The position numbers and the translations under genes are program-made. From contig CM060915.1 in the NCBI GenBank assembly GCA_030737875.1, positions 900,721,177 through 900,785,176 of the forward strand: a stretch of DNA of 64,000 nucleotides, written 5' to 3'. The notes under the pieces were generated by a model that saw only the letters and a program-made list of their open reading frames with translations, was not told the origin of the DNA and did no database searches. Of this stretch, positions 12,965 to 23,953 are shown in pieces (within the stretch, counting starts at the first letter, position 1; each line of letters starts with the position of its first letter). Source of the DNA: Allium sativum (taxonomy: Eukaryota; Streptophyta; Magnoliopsida; Asparagales; Amaryllidaceae).

Positions 12965-13049
12965 CGATAGCTAAATCCAACATCACGACTCTTCATATGT
13001 AGGAAATCTTCATCGTCTTGCTCTTCATCACTTTCGTCGCCCGTATCCA
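12965..13049 (-). other. Splice-bounded acidic exon-like segment in LTR B (left copy)
   Basis: On the minus strand an 85-base segment is preceded by ATATGTAG (acceptor) and followed by GTGAGA (donor). It reads open as DTGDESDEEQDDEDFL and continues HMKSRDVGFSYR. An upstream donor GTAAGT lies at 13646-13641, right after the C-rich block, giving a candidate intron of 596 bases filled with T-rich repeats. The copy in the other LTR (20479-20563) differs at one base, and that change is silent. I do not recognise the peptide. It may be a leader exon of the LTR transcript or a captured host exon. Confidence 0.45.
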
Positions 13050-13660
13050 CTACATATATAAAAATCACACATTTTTATATTGCTGTCTTTTTTAAAATAA
13101 AAATCACATTTTTATTTGTTTACTTTCAATTTTAAAAATCATATTTTTACAATCACTTCATATATTTAAAAATCGAATTTTTACTATGCTATTCAATATA
13201 TAAAAATCGAATTTTTTCCTTTGCTATATGGATAAAAATTCTATTTTTACATTGCTCTATATAGATAAAAATTATATTTTTACCTCGCTATTCTCCATAT
13301 AAAAATCTCGCCTTTTCAAATATATCATTATAAAAATCACATTTTTATTTTGCTACACATATAAAGATGATATTTCTAATATTCCTATCATGTAAAAATT
13401 ATATTTTTAATTCTCTACATAAACAAAAATCATATTTTTACATCTTCTATATAGTAAAGATTATATTTTTAATACTTTAAAAATATAAAAATCATATTTT
13501 TATTACTTTAAAAATATAAAAATCATATTTTTCTATGCTATACGAATATAAAAAAAATCAAATTCTTCTATGCTATACGAATATAAAAAAAATCAAATTC
13601 TCATAAACAAACTGATTTTATAAATAGAAATAAAATTAAAACTTACAAATTTTGGTCGAA

Positions 13661-13990
13661 GGGGGGGGGGGGGGGCTGTGCTTCTTCGTCGGAGGTCAAG
13701 GAGGTGGAAGGGAGGGCGGAGGTCAAGCGAAGGGGGGGGGCTGTCACGGTTGCGTGCAAGGGGGGGGGGGTCTTCGCGGTTGCGCGCAAGGGGGGTCTCC
13801 GATCTGACGAGGAGGGGGGGAGGGCTTCGCGGTTGCGCACAGGGGGGGGGGGTCTTCGATCTGACGAGGGGGGAAGGGCTTCGCGGTCTCACGCGATAGG
13901 AGGAGGAGAGAAGAAGAAGGCGGAGGATCGGAGGGGGCTGCGATGTGGGGGCGATGGAAGGCGGCGCTGCCTCCTGAGGAGCGGCGGCAC
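13661..13990. repeat. G-rich block with poly-G runs in LTR B (left copy)
   Basis: Strongly G-rich on the plus strand, beginning with a G15 run at 13661-13675 and containing more runs of 6 to 11 G separated by repeated gcggttgcgcgcaag and tctgacgagg words. The right LTR equivalent (21178-21480) has shorter runs (first run G7) and one unit fewer. Pro/Arg-rich open frames on both strands change frame between copies, so they are not conserved coding sequence. The block sits just upstream, on the minus strand, of a consensus donor and could be the 5' leader of the LTR transcript. Confidence 0.75.
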
Positions 13991-14978
13991 GGATCGACAG
14001 GGCTCTGCCCCTTTTTTTATTTCGTTTGATTTGAAAAAAATGAACGGGGGGCCTGATAAAGGAATGAAGGTAGAGAGAGGAAATTAATTTTCAATTAATT
14101 TTAAATTCAAAAAGTTGACTTTTTATTTCGACCTCTAAACGAGGCCCACCGCCTGTCGTCCATAGCGGTTTACCCCCATTCCGAACACAATGGGATATGT
14201 ATCGCAAGCTGATTCGATCGTTTCGATTAGTTTTCGTCAAAATCAACATATAACTCTATATATTGAATTTGAACGCGCATTTCAATTTACTGGGGTCACA
14301 TACAAACTCTAAAAATTGCAGGAAAATATTTTCTAGCTTCGTATTGACGATACGGTCCTAACAAAACTAGTTTCGTCGAATTCTGAGGCCGTTGGAAAAA
14401 TGACCATTTTCCAGTCGATTAAAATCAACTGAAACTGGTCAAACGCGTTTTCCTTTGCCACGCTTACATATTGATTCAAAAAATTATGAAATTTGGAATC
14501 TAGCAATAATTTGACATCACGGACCCAACAAAAGTGGTTTCGTCGATATCCGAGGTCATGTGCAAAATGTCTATTTTTAAGGGCCTGAATTCCATAGCGA
14601 CTATTCAGAATTTTCATTTGGACATATCTTTTGATCCCCACTATGAAATTTCAATTTTTCGGATTCGCTGGAAAGATATTCTCAAATAGATCCTATTATT
14701 TTTAGTTTCACTAAAATCCGGATTGTTTTGCACCCGGTACATTCAATTGAAGTTTGAAATCGAATTATCGAACTACCGCGCCATTTTCAATTCCTTTTAT
14801 AATTATATATAAATATTTATATTCTAACGACGACATATATAAATATATTCGTTCGAATTATATTCAAAATAAATTTCTCGTCGATATTATTTAAAATAAT
14901 CTATTTTGAATATTCAAAATTCGCTAAAATTGCCAAAATAAAAATTTTAAACTGGCCCAGATTTTCCGGGTTATTACA

Positions 14979-14990
14979 ATCTCCCCCACT
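14979..14990 (-). promoter_or_regulatory. Polypurine tract of element B
   Basis: On the minus strand AGTGGGGGAGAT lies directly against the TGTAATAACC start of the 3' LTR. It follows the conserved TTTCGGGGATGAAAA stretch typical of Tekay/Del ends. Confidence 0.9.
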
Positions 14991-16004
14991 TAAAAATTTT
15001 CATCCCCGAAAAGGAACAAAGTCGAAAGTGCTTTGATTAATCAACTCTACGTTCGATCTGGCTTTAATTCTCCAACTTTTCAGTTTCTGAGAATTTTCAA
15101 ATTTTCAAAAATTTGGCTAACACCCTAAATTTTCGAAAAATTTCGCCATAACCTCCCCTGCACCGGGAGCCACGGGAAAATCCCGAAATTGCCATAAAGG
15201 CCTTCTGATCTCAAAAAGAAAAAGAAAAAGCCAAGCGGCTAGCCAATAGGCTCATAAAATCATCATCACCCAAACAAAACAGTAAATTATGTAGTAAACA
15301 TGTACCTATTTGTCGGGCAAACAAATTTTATTCTTCGGCTCTAGCCTCCTTGCTATGACCTGTTCAATGTAAGTACAAGTATATGCAAGCAAATGTGACC
15401 AAATTTCAATACAATTCAATATTTGATTCTATTAGGCATAATGGTTCAAAAATTATCAAACAAATAAACAAACAACACAAACATCAATCAATTAGTGAAT
15501 TAGAGTTTGAAATTCATAATTTTGATACATATACAGAAAATCTCGTTTTTGATGCCAAATCACAACAAATAAATCTATCTATATAAGTTTTGGGTCTCAC
15601 ACCAGTCTAATGGAAATATATAGATATCATACCTTCGAAACACAAACATAAGTGCTGATGATGATCGAATAATCATCAGAACCATCTCCGGGTGTCTAGA
15701 ATGTGATTCTATATCTATCCAGTATATTAAAACTTCGAATATACGTTCATGACGCGTATATGCAAAACCTTTATATAATGGATTGTCCAAATTCAATATA
15801 AATAAATATTCAAATACGTATAAAACGATTTAAATTTCAAAACAAAATTGTTTTCATTTAAAAAATATACTCTTCACACTCGTTCTAGGATACTACTGAT
15901 CCTATCTCTAACGAGTCATTCTAATTGGATATTACTAATCCAATATCTGATGAATTCTTTCGTATGGTTCTAATGTGTCTTGTTCTCGAGCTCTGTAAAC
16001 CAAA
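14991..16004 (-). other. Non-coding interior of element B
   Basis: About 1 kb with no gag or pol similarity. Two open frames of about 70 codons on opposite strands (15383-15586 and 15575-15796) have no recognised motif and ordinary AT-rich composition; I do not call them genes. The interior therefore supplies only primer site, polypurine tract and perhaps a packaging signal. Confidence 0.8.
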
Positions 16005-16016
16005 GCTCTGATACCA
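16005..16016 (-). promoter_or_regulatory. Primer-binding site of element B (initiator Met-tRNA type)
   Basis: Plus strand gctctgatacca, that is TGGTATCAGAGC on the minus strand, complementary to the 3' end of plant initiator Met-tRNA. It sits two bases from the 5' LTR, which begins at 16019. Confidence 0.95.
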
Positions 16017-16018
16017 AA

Positions 16019-19000
16019 TGAAGCGACCCGAACTTCCCCAGTCTCCGAAGAGATGAGAAAGAACGAATTGCTGTGAGGGCAAGACAAATCAGAACGCAGA
16101 CGGAAGAACATTTCATTGCTATTACAACAATTCCATCAGATACAAGAATATACAGAGTATAATTGAATAAATTACATTCGATAAATATCAGAGATTACAA
16201 TAAATTACATAGCAGCGGAAATAATACAAAACACAACTGAAGGTGATATACGGATACAGAGCTTTCCGGATATCATTCCAGCTGTAAACCAGGATCCTAT
16301 GAATATAAATCTGCAAAACCAAAACTACTAGCTGCCCGTGCGGAAAATAGGGGCACCTAGAGTTTATGTTAAAACAATAAACTCCAGGTCAGTCATGTGA
16401 CTGGTGTGAGAACTAAAACAGTTATTTAAAACTTTACTTTAAAAGAGAGTAATTCAAGGGACCACGCCGTATAACACGGAACGGGTTTCCTCCCAAGAAT
16501 ACCAGTTCATAGAATAAACAGCGCAATGCTTTTTCGAAAAATGAAGCTAGTATAAGACCCGGGTCCCATCACACAATGCAACACAAGCCGGAGGATAGGG
16601 TTTTCCCTTATAATAGCCAAATATGCTTGGTACGTTTAAAACAAATCATTTGATACTATAATAAGTGTATAGTGTCAAAACAATTTCAATCATAAATATG
16701 AATCATAGGCGGCATGGGTACCATATATCATGTCGCCATACTAGTTCTTCAATTAAAACCGCCATAAACGTATTGGAAATTGGTTTTCCGTCATGAGTCG
16801 AGGCAAGGGGCAAGATCCTCTCCGCTTCGAGACACTCTAGTAAATGCCTCGGGACTACACACTCTGGGCAACCCTGGATGCGGCTGGGCCGGTCCTCACT
16901 TATGTTAGAGGATTAATTATGCCTGAACACACGTTTCCCGGTCCTTACAGACCTATAATCAAAGCGCCTCATTCCAACAACCACAAAGGCGAAAAGTATA
17001 TAAATTTCAGGGCTGGTAAGTCACTGACACCACCAAAGCTAGAAAGAAACGTCGTGCTCTCCCAGCGGTCCGTATCCCGTTTTTGACTCATACCGAGGTG
17101 TGAGGCTCGCGAATCCACGCTATACACAAAGCTGCCACGTAGGCCATGCTTTGATCATCAACCACAAGACTTTGCTTTTCAACAGAAGCCTTGATCCTTG
17201 CAACTCAGCATGCCACACAGGCAATACATGCCATGCGATTGATATCTAGCGATATATAACCTCTAAGCTCGTACGTCTCAGAGAAGGGCGTTAAGCAAGA
17301 GAATAAATTCTCCTCCGCCAAACAGATATATATTTAACAGAAATCAATCAACACAGAATAAAATCCAATGTCAGACACACAATCCATTTACAAGTTCGTT
17401 CTGGGTCTGAACGAAACCGGAGGCACTTTCCTCGCTTATCCATCGATCTCCACGTACGTTTGGACGACCACCAACTATTTCCGTCCTCTTGGGTGTACAG
17501 CCCAATCAGGATCGTTAGTAATTACCCAAACGATGTGAAGACTTCTGGTCTTCAACCACCGTCTTCATCTTCGACATATCGTCGAATCGGTTACTCAGAA
17601 TGGGTATAAACCCGGACTTTCCGAACAATCCGCGTATATTAAAAACAAATGTTACACAAACACAACATACGCCTCATTCCAATTCATATTCTCAGGGAAA
17701 GGTTCCCATTAATTTTATCCAAGATAAATTCTTTAAAATTTATCCTTTAATCTTCCTTTGGATGTCATTTCAAACCAAATTATGGTTTTCCAAACTAGTC
17801 GGGATTAACGAACCACACCGAAGTAATTATTTATTTTATTTCCCAATCCCAACCTATTCATCCCATGAAGCAAAACTGGTAATACTCCATATCTAACACC
17901 ACGGTGTTTTCGGTAAAATTAACTACCATTTCACGTTCAAATCTAATTAAAGATTTAACTATCGTTCTGGAGCAAAACTGGTGATACTCCATTCTCGCTC
18001 ATTTCTAAATTTGATAATTTAGATTATCAATTCACATTTCAATCTAATTGCAGATTCATTAAAACTCCTTTTATTGGGTTAAAGAACTAGTGTCATTTAA
18101 AACACAGTCCACGACAAACCCAAATCACATTTTATTTATTATCGGGTTAAAGAACTAGTGTTATTTAAAACACAGTCCACGACAAACCCATAAATCAATT
18201 CTATTTAAACCCATTTCAAATCCAATTTATTTATTTAAAAATAAATTGGTTTTAATTTCAGTTCAAAACTAGTTCATTTCGATAAAAATCTATTTTTGTC
18301 TTTTCAAATATTGATTTTTTCATCCCAATTTTCCCCTAATCATTTCTTATGATTTTACACAAATTATTACTATTTTTAATAATTTTATCAAGGCCCGTAC
18401 AGTCGATTTCCATCAACGGCCATCGAACTGCACTTACAGCGACCTTTTCCAAACTTGATTTGGACGTATCTCCAAATCCAACCGTTAGATTTTAAATTTC
18501 TAATATTCGTTAGAAATCTCTTTTCGATACGAACCCAACGGTTCTGGTTTTAGGAGAATCCGACGGTCGGATCTCCCGTAATGTCCGTTTGAAATAAATG
18601 GTCGAAATTCACGAACTGTCGCGGCGCGGCGCGTTCTATTCAGGCCATTGTATTATATATATAATATATATTTCGTCGATTTCTATTTAAAACGAATTTT
18701 ATAAATCATTTTAAATCCGTTTCAAAAACAATTTCAACTTCCATTTCAATTCAAATCAAAATTAAATTTTGCTTTATAAATTCGTTTTAAAATTCATTTC
18801 TATTCAATTCAAATTTCAATTCAATTTGAATTCATTTCAATTCGTTTCCAATTCAATTCGAATTCGTTTTCAATTCAATTCGAATTGGTTTTATATTCAA
18901 TTCAATTCAAATTCGTTATCTATTCAATTCAATTCGAATTCGTTAACTATTCAATTCAATTCGAATTCGTTATTTATTCAATTCAATTCGAATTCGTTAA

Positions 19001-22000
19001 CTATTCAATTCAATTCGAATTCGTTATTTATTCAATTCAATTTGAATTCGTTATTTATTCAATTCGAATTCAATTTGTTATTTATTCAATTCGAATTCAA
19101 TTTAAATCAAATTCGTTTTCTATTCTATTCAAATTCAATTGATTTTCTGTTCTATTCAAATTCAATTGATTTTCTATTCTATTCAAATTTAATTGATTTT
19201 CTATTCTATTCAAATTCAATTGATTTTCTATTCTATTCAAATTCAATTGATTTTCTATTCTATTCAAATTTGATTGATTTTCTATTCTATTCAAATTCAT
19301 TTCAAAATATTCGATTTCGAAATCACCCTTCAATATTCATTTTAAAATGAGTAAAATCGATATAAATATCGTTCACGTCAAAATGGCGTCAATCATCAAC
19401 ACGGCTTCATATATTTCTATTTTCAAATATTCTATTTCAAATATTTCCTTTTCAAACATTTCTATTTCAAATATTTCGTTTTCAAATATTTCTATTTCAA
19501 ATATTTCGTTTTCAAATATTTCTATTTCAAATATTTCGTTTTCAAATATTTCTACTTCAAATATTTCTATTTCAAATATTTCTACTACAAATATTTCTAT
19601 TTCAAATATTTCGTTCAACTCATGACTAATCTCAACGGATGAGTACTGTCAACACATGAACCTTTATTTTATATTATTCTTTATTTTCAAAATTGGAATG
19701 AGGCCCAATCAATCACCATATAGTATTAATTATATGGATTTTCATACATCACACGTATATAATAGCATTGAAAAATAATCAACCATCAACCAAAGTGCAC
19801 TACACTGTATAAGCATCAAATATAGATATCTAACGCTTATAACAGCCTGTCAATCAATCGATCGACATATTTAATCAATCAGGATGAGTGAACTTCAAAT
19901 TTCATCCCAACACCCGTGTTGGGTTTCAAACAATCAAACACAGATTTTATTTGTGCAGTTGGGCGATGTGTAAAATTTATCGTCCCAATCAATGTCAGTC
20001 AAATCAGTGTACATAAACAAACCGTCCGGTTTGTAAATGAATATTTATTTATTCACATTCACTATATTCATATTCACGTTAAAAATTATATTTTTAACGA
20101 TAAAACATTTTATTTTAACATATGAATTTCTATTCAATTCATTTATTCAATAAAAAGATATTTTTATTTTTCTAACATATTTTAGAAAATTTCGGCGGCA
20201 TAACGGCACGATACTAGAAACGGGACAAGGCCTAGCCTTATCCCCAGTCTAGTGAAGGCCCACGCCATTCACACATCAATCAAATCCATTCATTTCACCA
20301 AACAATTCAATTCAAACCAAATAATCTAACGAACTACACAACCAAACAATTAAACAAACAAGCCATCCATGGTCTGTGGATGACGGGTGTCGGGTGCTAC
20401 TAAACACCGTCTGCATCCTAGTATATATATATATATATATAACTAGAAAAAAGAAATTAAAGAGTGAGAAATTCTCACCGATAGCTAAATCCAACGTCAC
20501 GACTCTTCATATGTAGGAAATCTTCATCGTCTTGCTCTTCATCACTTTCGTCGCCCGTATCCACTACATATATAAAAATCACACATTTTTATATTGCTGT
20601 CTTTTTTAAAATAAAAATCACATTTTTATTTGTTTACTTTCAATTTTAAAAATCATATTTTTATAATCACTTCATATATTTAAAAATCGAATTTTTACTA
20701 TGCTATTCAATATATAAAAATCAAATTTTTTCCTTTGCTATATGGATAAAAATTCTATTTTTACATTGCTACTATATAGATAAAAATTATATTTTTACCT
20801 CGCTATTCTCCATATAAAAATCTCGCCTTTTCAAATATATCATTATAAAAATCACATTTTTATTTTGCTACACATATAAAGATGATATTTCTAATGTTCC
20901 TATCATGTAAAAATTATATTTTTAATTCTCTACATAAACAAAAATCATATTTTTACATCTTCTATATAGTAAAGATTATATTTTTAATACTTTAAAAATA
21001 TAAAAATCATATTTTTATTACTTTAAAAATATAAAAATCATATTTTTCTATGCTATACGAATATAAAAAAAATCAAATTCTTCTATGCTATACGAATATA
21101 TAAAAAAAATCAAATTCTCATAAACAAACTGATTTTATAAATAAAAATAAAATTAAAACTTACAGATTTTGGTCGAAGGGGGGGCTGTGCTTCTTCGTCG
21201 GAGGTCAAGGAGGTGGAAGGGAGGGCGGAGGTCAGGCGAAGGGGGGGCTGTCGCGGTTGCGCGCAAGGGGGGGTCTCCGATCTGACGAGGAGGCGGGGAG
21301 GGCTTCGCGGTTGCACGCAGGGGGGGGGTCTTCGATCTGACGAGGGGGGGAAGGGCTTCGCGGTCTCACGCGATAGGAGGAGGAGAGAAGAAGAAGGCGG
21401 AGGATCGGAGGGGGCTGCGATGGGGGGCCGATGGGAGGCGGCGCTGCCTCTTGAGGAGCGGCGGCGCGGATCGACAGGGCTCTGCCCCTTTTTTTTCGTT
21501 TGATTTGAAAAAAATGAACGGGGGGGGGCCTGATTAAGGAATGAAGGTAGAGAGAGGAAATTATTTTTCAATTAATTTTAAATTCAAAAAGTTGACTTTT
21601 TATTTCGACCTCTAAACGAGGCTCACCGCCTGTCGTCCATAGCGTTTTACCCTCATTCCGAACACAATGGGATATGTATCGCAAGTTGATTCGATCGTTT
21701 CGATCAGTTTTCGTCAAAATCAACATATAACTCTATATATTGAATTTGAACGCGCATTTCAATTTACTGGGGTCACATACGAACTCTAAAAATTGCAGAA
21801 AAATATTTTCTAGCTTCGTATTGACGATACGGTCCTAACAAAACTAGTTTCGTCGAATTCTGAGGCCATTGGAAAAATGGCCATTTTCCAGTCGATTAAA
21901 ATCAACTAAAACTGGTCAAACGCGTTTTCCTTTGCCACGCTTACATATTGATTCGAAAAATTATGAAATTTGGAATCTAGCAATAATTTGACATCACGGA

Positions 22001-22455
22001 CCCAACAAAAGTGGTTTCGTCGAAATCTGAGGTCATTTGCAAAATGTCTATTTTTAAGGGCCTGAATTCCATAGCGACTATTCAGAATTTTCATTTGGAC
22101 ATATCTTTTGATCCCCGCTATGAAATTTCAATTTTTCGGATTCGTTGGAAAGATATTCTCAAATAGATCCTATTATTTTTGGTTTCACTAAAATCCGGAT
22201 TGTTTTGCACCCGGTACATTCAGTTGAAGTTTGAAATCGAATTATCGAACTACCGCGCCATTTTCAATTCCTTTTATAATTATATATAAATATTTATATT
22301 CTAACGACGACGTATATAAATATATTCGTTCGAATTATATTCAAAATAAATTTCCCGTCGATATTATTTAAAATAATCTATTTTGAATATTCAAAATTCG
22401 CTAAAATTGCCAAAATAAAAATTTTAAACTGGCCCAGATTTTCCGGGTTATTACA
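16019..22455 (-). repeat. 5' LTR of element B
   Basis: 6437 bp, the upstream LTR for minus-strand transcription. It differs from the left LTR by scattered substitutions, fewer 66-bp repeats, more 27-bp and 18-bp units and shorter G runs. A TATA-like stretch is present near its minus-strand start (about 22280-22296; 14798-14815 in the other copy). Confidence 0.95.
20479..20563 (-). other. Splice-bounded acidic exon-like segment in LTR B (right copy)
   Basis: Same 85-base segment as 12965-13049 with the same acceptor and donor. The single difference is GAC for GAT (Asp in both). The upstream donor GTAAGT is at 21163-21158. Its neighbours differ more, for example in repeat number and G-run length. 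Confidence 0.45.
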
Positions 22456-22460
22456 AGTGG

Positions 22461-23930
22461 TCTGACAAAATTAGTAAAAACACTCACAGTTGTATTCATT
22501 TGTTTTGGTTCCCAAACTTGATTATATAACAAACCATTCAAATCTACCTTTGTACCTTTCGGGACCCAAAACTGTTTGAATTTAGTCGAAGCCGTTTTAT
22601 TTTTATTTGGGATCCAAGATTGTTTAAATGATTTGTTATCAATCAAATTCCCATCACGTTTTTGATTTAAGAATCCTTTGAGAATGTTAGAGTTCAAATT
22701 TTCAAAACAAACATTTCCAAAGTGATTTGAAGGATTTTTAAAAACAATTGAATTCCGTTTTTCAAACTCATTTGTTTTTCCAAAAACATCATTTTTCCCG
22801 AGGCCAAGACCAGATTTATTTCCAATAGAAACTTGTTTTTATAACAACATATTCAACGATTTTTCCCCATTAGAAAATTTATCCAAAGTTGTTTCTAATC
22901 GTTGAATTTTGAACTTTAGATCACTATTTTCTTTTAATAATTTTGAGCAATTATTTATAGTGATCTTCTGTTCAACATTGGACTGTTTCAAAAACAAATT
23001 CTCATTTTCAAGCAATTCAATTTTGGCTTGGGATTCGGAAATTTTAAGTTCAAATTGTTTTTGTTTTTCAGATTCAAAATTCTTGGATTTTTCAATCTCA
23101 TTTTCAAGTTCTTCTAAAATCAAATTTGATTTCAACAAATTTTCATTTTCAGCAATTTCAAATTTGGAATATATATCTGTTTTAAAATTTTCAGATTCTT
23201 TTTGCAGAAGGTTATTTAAATTTGATAACTCAGTCTTGTTCTCATTTAAGATCAAAATTTTATTTTCAAACTTTTGAATATTTTTATTGAGATGAACAAG
23301 ATTGGTTCTCAATTTCAAACAATTTTTGCAAACTGAATTTGAAGAATTTTTAACATATTCGAGTTGTGATTCCAAATCATCAATTTTGCTGGTCAACTCA
23401 AAATTCTTAGATTTCAGAGACTTATTTTTCAGTTGGAGTTTATCAACAGATTTTGTTAAATCAAGACACATGTAAACCAGATCTTCATATGATAAATTCT
23501 CTGTTTCAGCATTTGTTGATTCTCCATCAACTGATCCATCTGAATTTTCATCTGTAAGGCTAGTTAAGCATAGATTTGAAGCTGAGTTGACTTTCTGGGG
23601 TTTTAAGCTGCAGTTGTCAGTTTGTCCATGCTTCGTATTGAGAGCTATCCAGATTTCCTACGCAGTTAAACAATGGGAAATCAGACTGTATTGATCATCA
23701 TCAAGATAAGAATATAGAATATGTGTAGCACGAGAATTAAAAACTTTATCTACCATATCGTACCCATTGATAACAACATCCCAACATTTAATATTAACAG
23801 ATTTTAAATAAAATTCCATTCTGGATTTCCAGTTTAAAAAATTCGTTCCAGTGAAAATAGTTGGAGATGAACTGAACTGACTCTCACTAAACTGACAGCT
23901 AGGATGACCCATTACTCTAGAGTTAAACAA
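22461..23930 (-). pseudogene. gag: Defective Copia (Sirevirus-type) gag of element A
   Basis: Starting at 23930, the N-terminus has the usual Copia Gag pattern: a phenylalanine- and glycine-containing segment with FLNWKSRMEFYL, then a CWDVVINGY-like stretch. An in-frame TAG follows near 23656, inside an otherwise typical LTA-EIW motif. Soon after, the central capsid part is missing: the text jumps from a LNTKHG-like motif to the later acidic region, so an internal deletion is likely. A long Lys/Glu/Leu/Asn coiled-coil section (23471-22839), a known Sirevirus Gag extension, ends at an in-frame TAA near 22838. A final open part (to 22461) has repeated WxPK/WEPK-like motifs. No zinc knuckle was seen. 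It is broken and unlikely to make functional Gag; element B inserted just beyond its end. Confidence 0.82.
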
Positions 23931-23939
23931 AAAATACCT

Positions 23940-23951
23940 GCTCTGATACCA
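23940..23951 (-). promoter_or_regulatory. Primer-binding site of element A (initiator Met-tRNA type)
   Basis: Plus strand gctctgatacca, giving TGGTATCAGAGC on the minus strand, two bases from the 5' LTR start at 23954. Confidence 0.95.
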
Positions 23952-23953
23952 CT

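Larger units (their letters stand above)
8505..14978 (-). repeat. 3' LTR of element B
   Basis: 6474 bp, starting TGAAGCGACCCG and ending GGTTATTACA on the plus strand, matched along its length by 16019-22455. It holds a 66-bp repeat trio, A/T minisatellites (11323-12115), an AT-rich zone of ATAAAAATCATATTTTT units (13060-13600) and a G-rich block (13661-13990). Long open frames in the minisatellites and the G-rich block come from repeats and are not counted as genes. Confidence 0.95.
8505..22455 (-). mobile_element. Element B: non-autonomous Tekay-like Gypsy element with giant LTRs
   Basis: Total 13,951 bp: LTRs at 8505-14978 (6474 bp) and 16019-22455 (6437 bp) around an interior of 1040 bp. 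A Met-tRNA primer site (16005-16016) and a polypurine tract (14979 onward) orient it on the minus strand. The sequence before the polypurine tract reads, on the minus strand, TTTCGGGGATGAAAA then GTGGGGGAG. That matches the end signature known from Tekay/Del chromoviruses, as does the LTR start TGTAATAACCCGG. There is no gag or pol, so it would need proteins from another element. LTR length is about six times interior length, which is extreme even for LARD-type elements. Confidence 0.92.

Noticed and set aside
13593..14087. Pro/Arg-rich open frames in the G-rich block (also 21110-21571)
   Set aside because: G-run length changes alter the frame between the two LTRs; composition alone explains the long frames.
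16005..16016. tRNA gene suggested by gctctgatacca
   Set aside because: It is a 12-base primer-binding site only; no tRNA body or cloverleaf is present.
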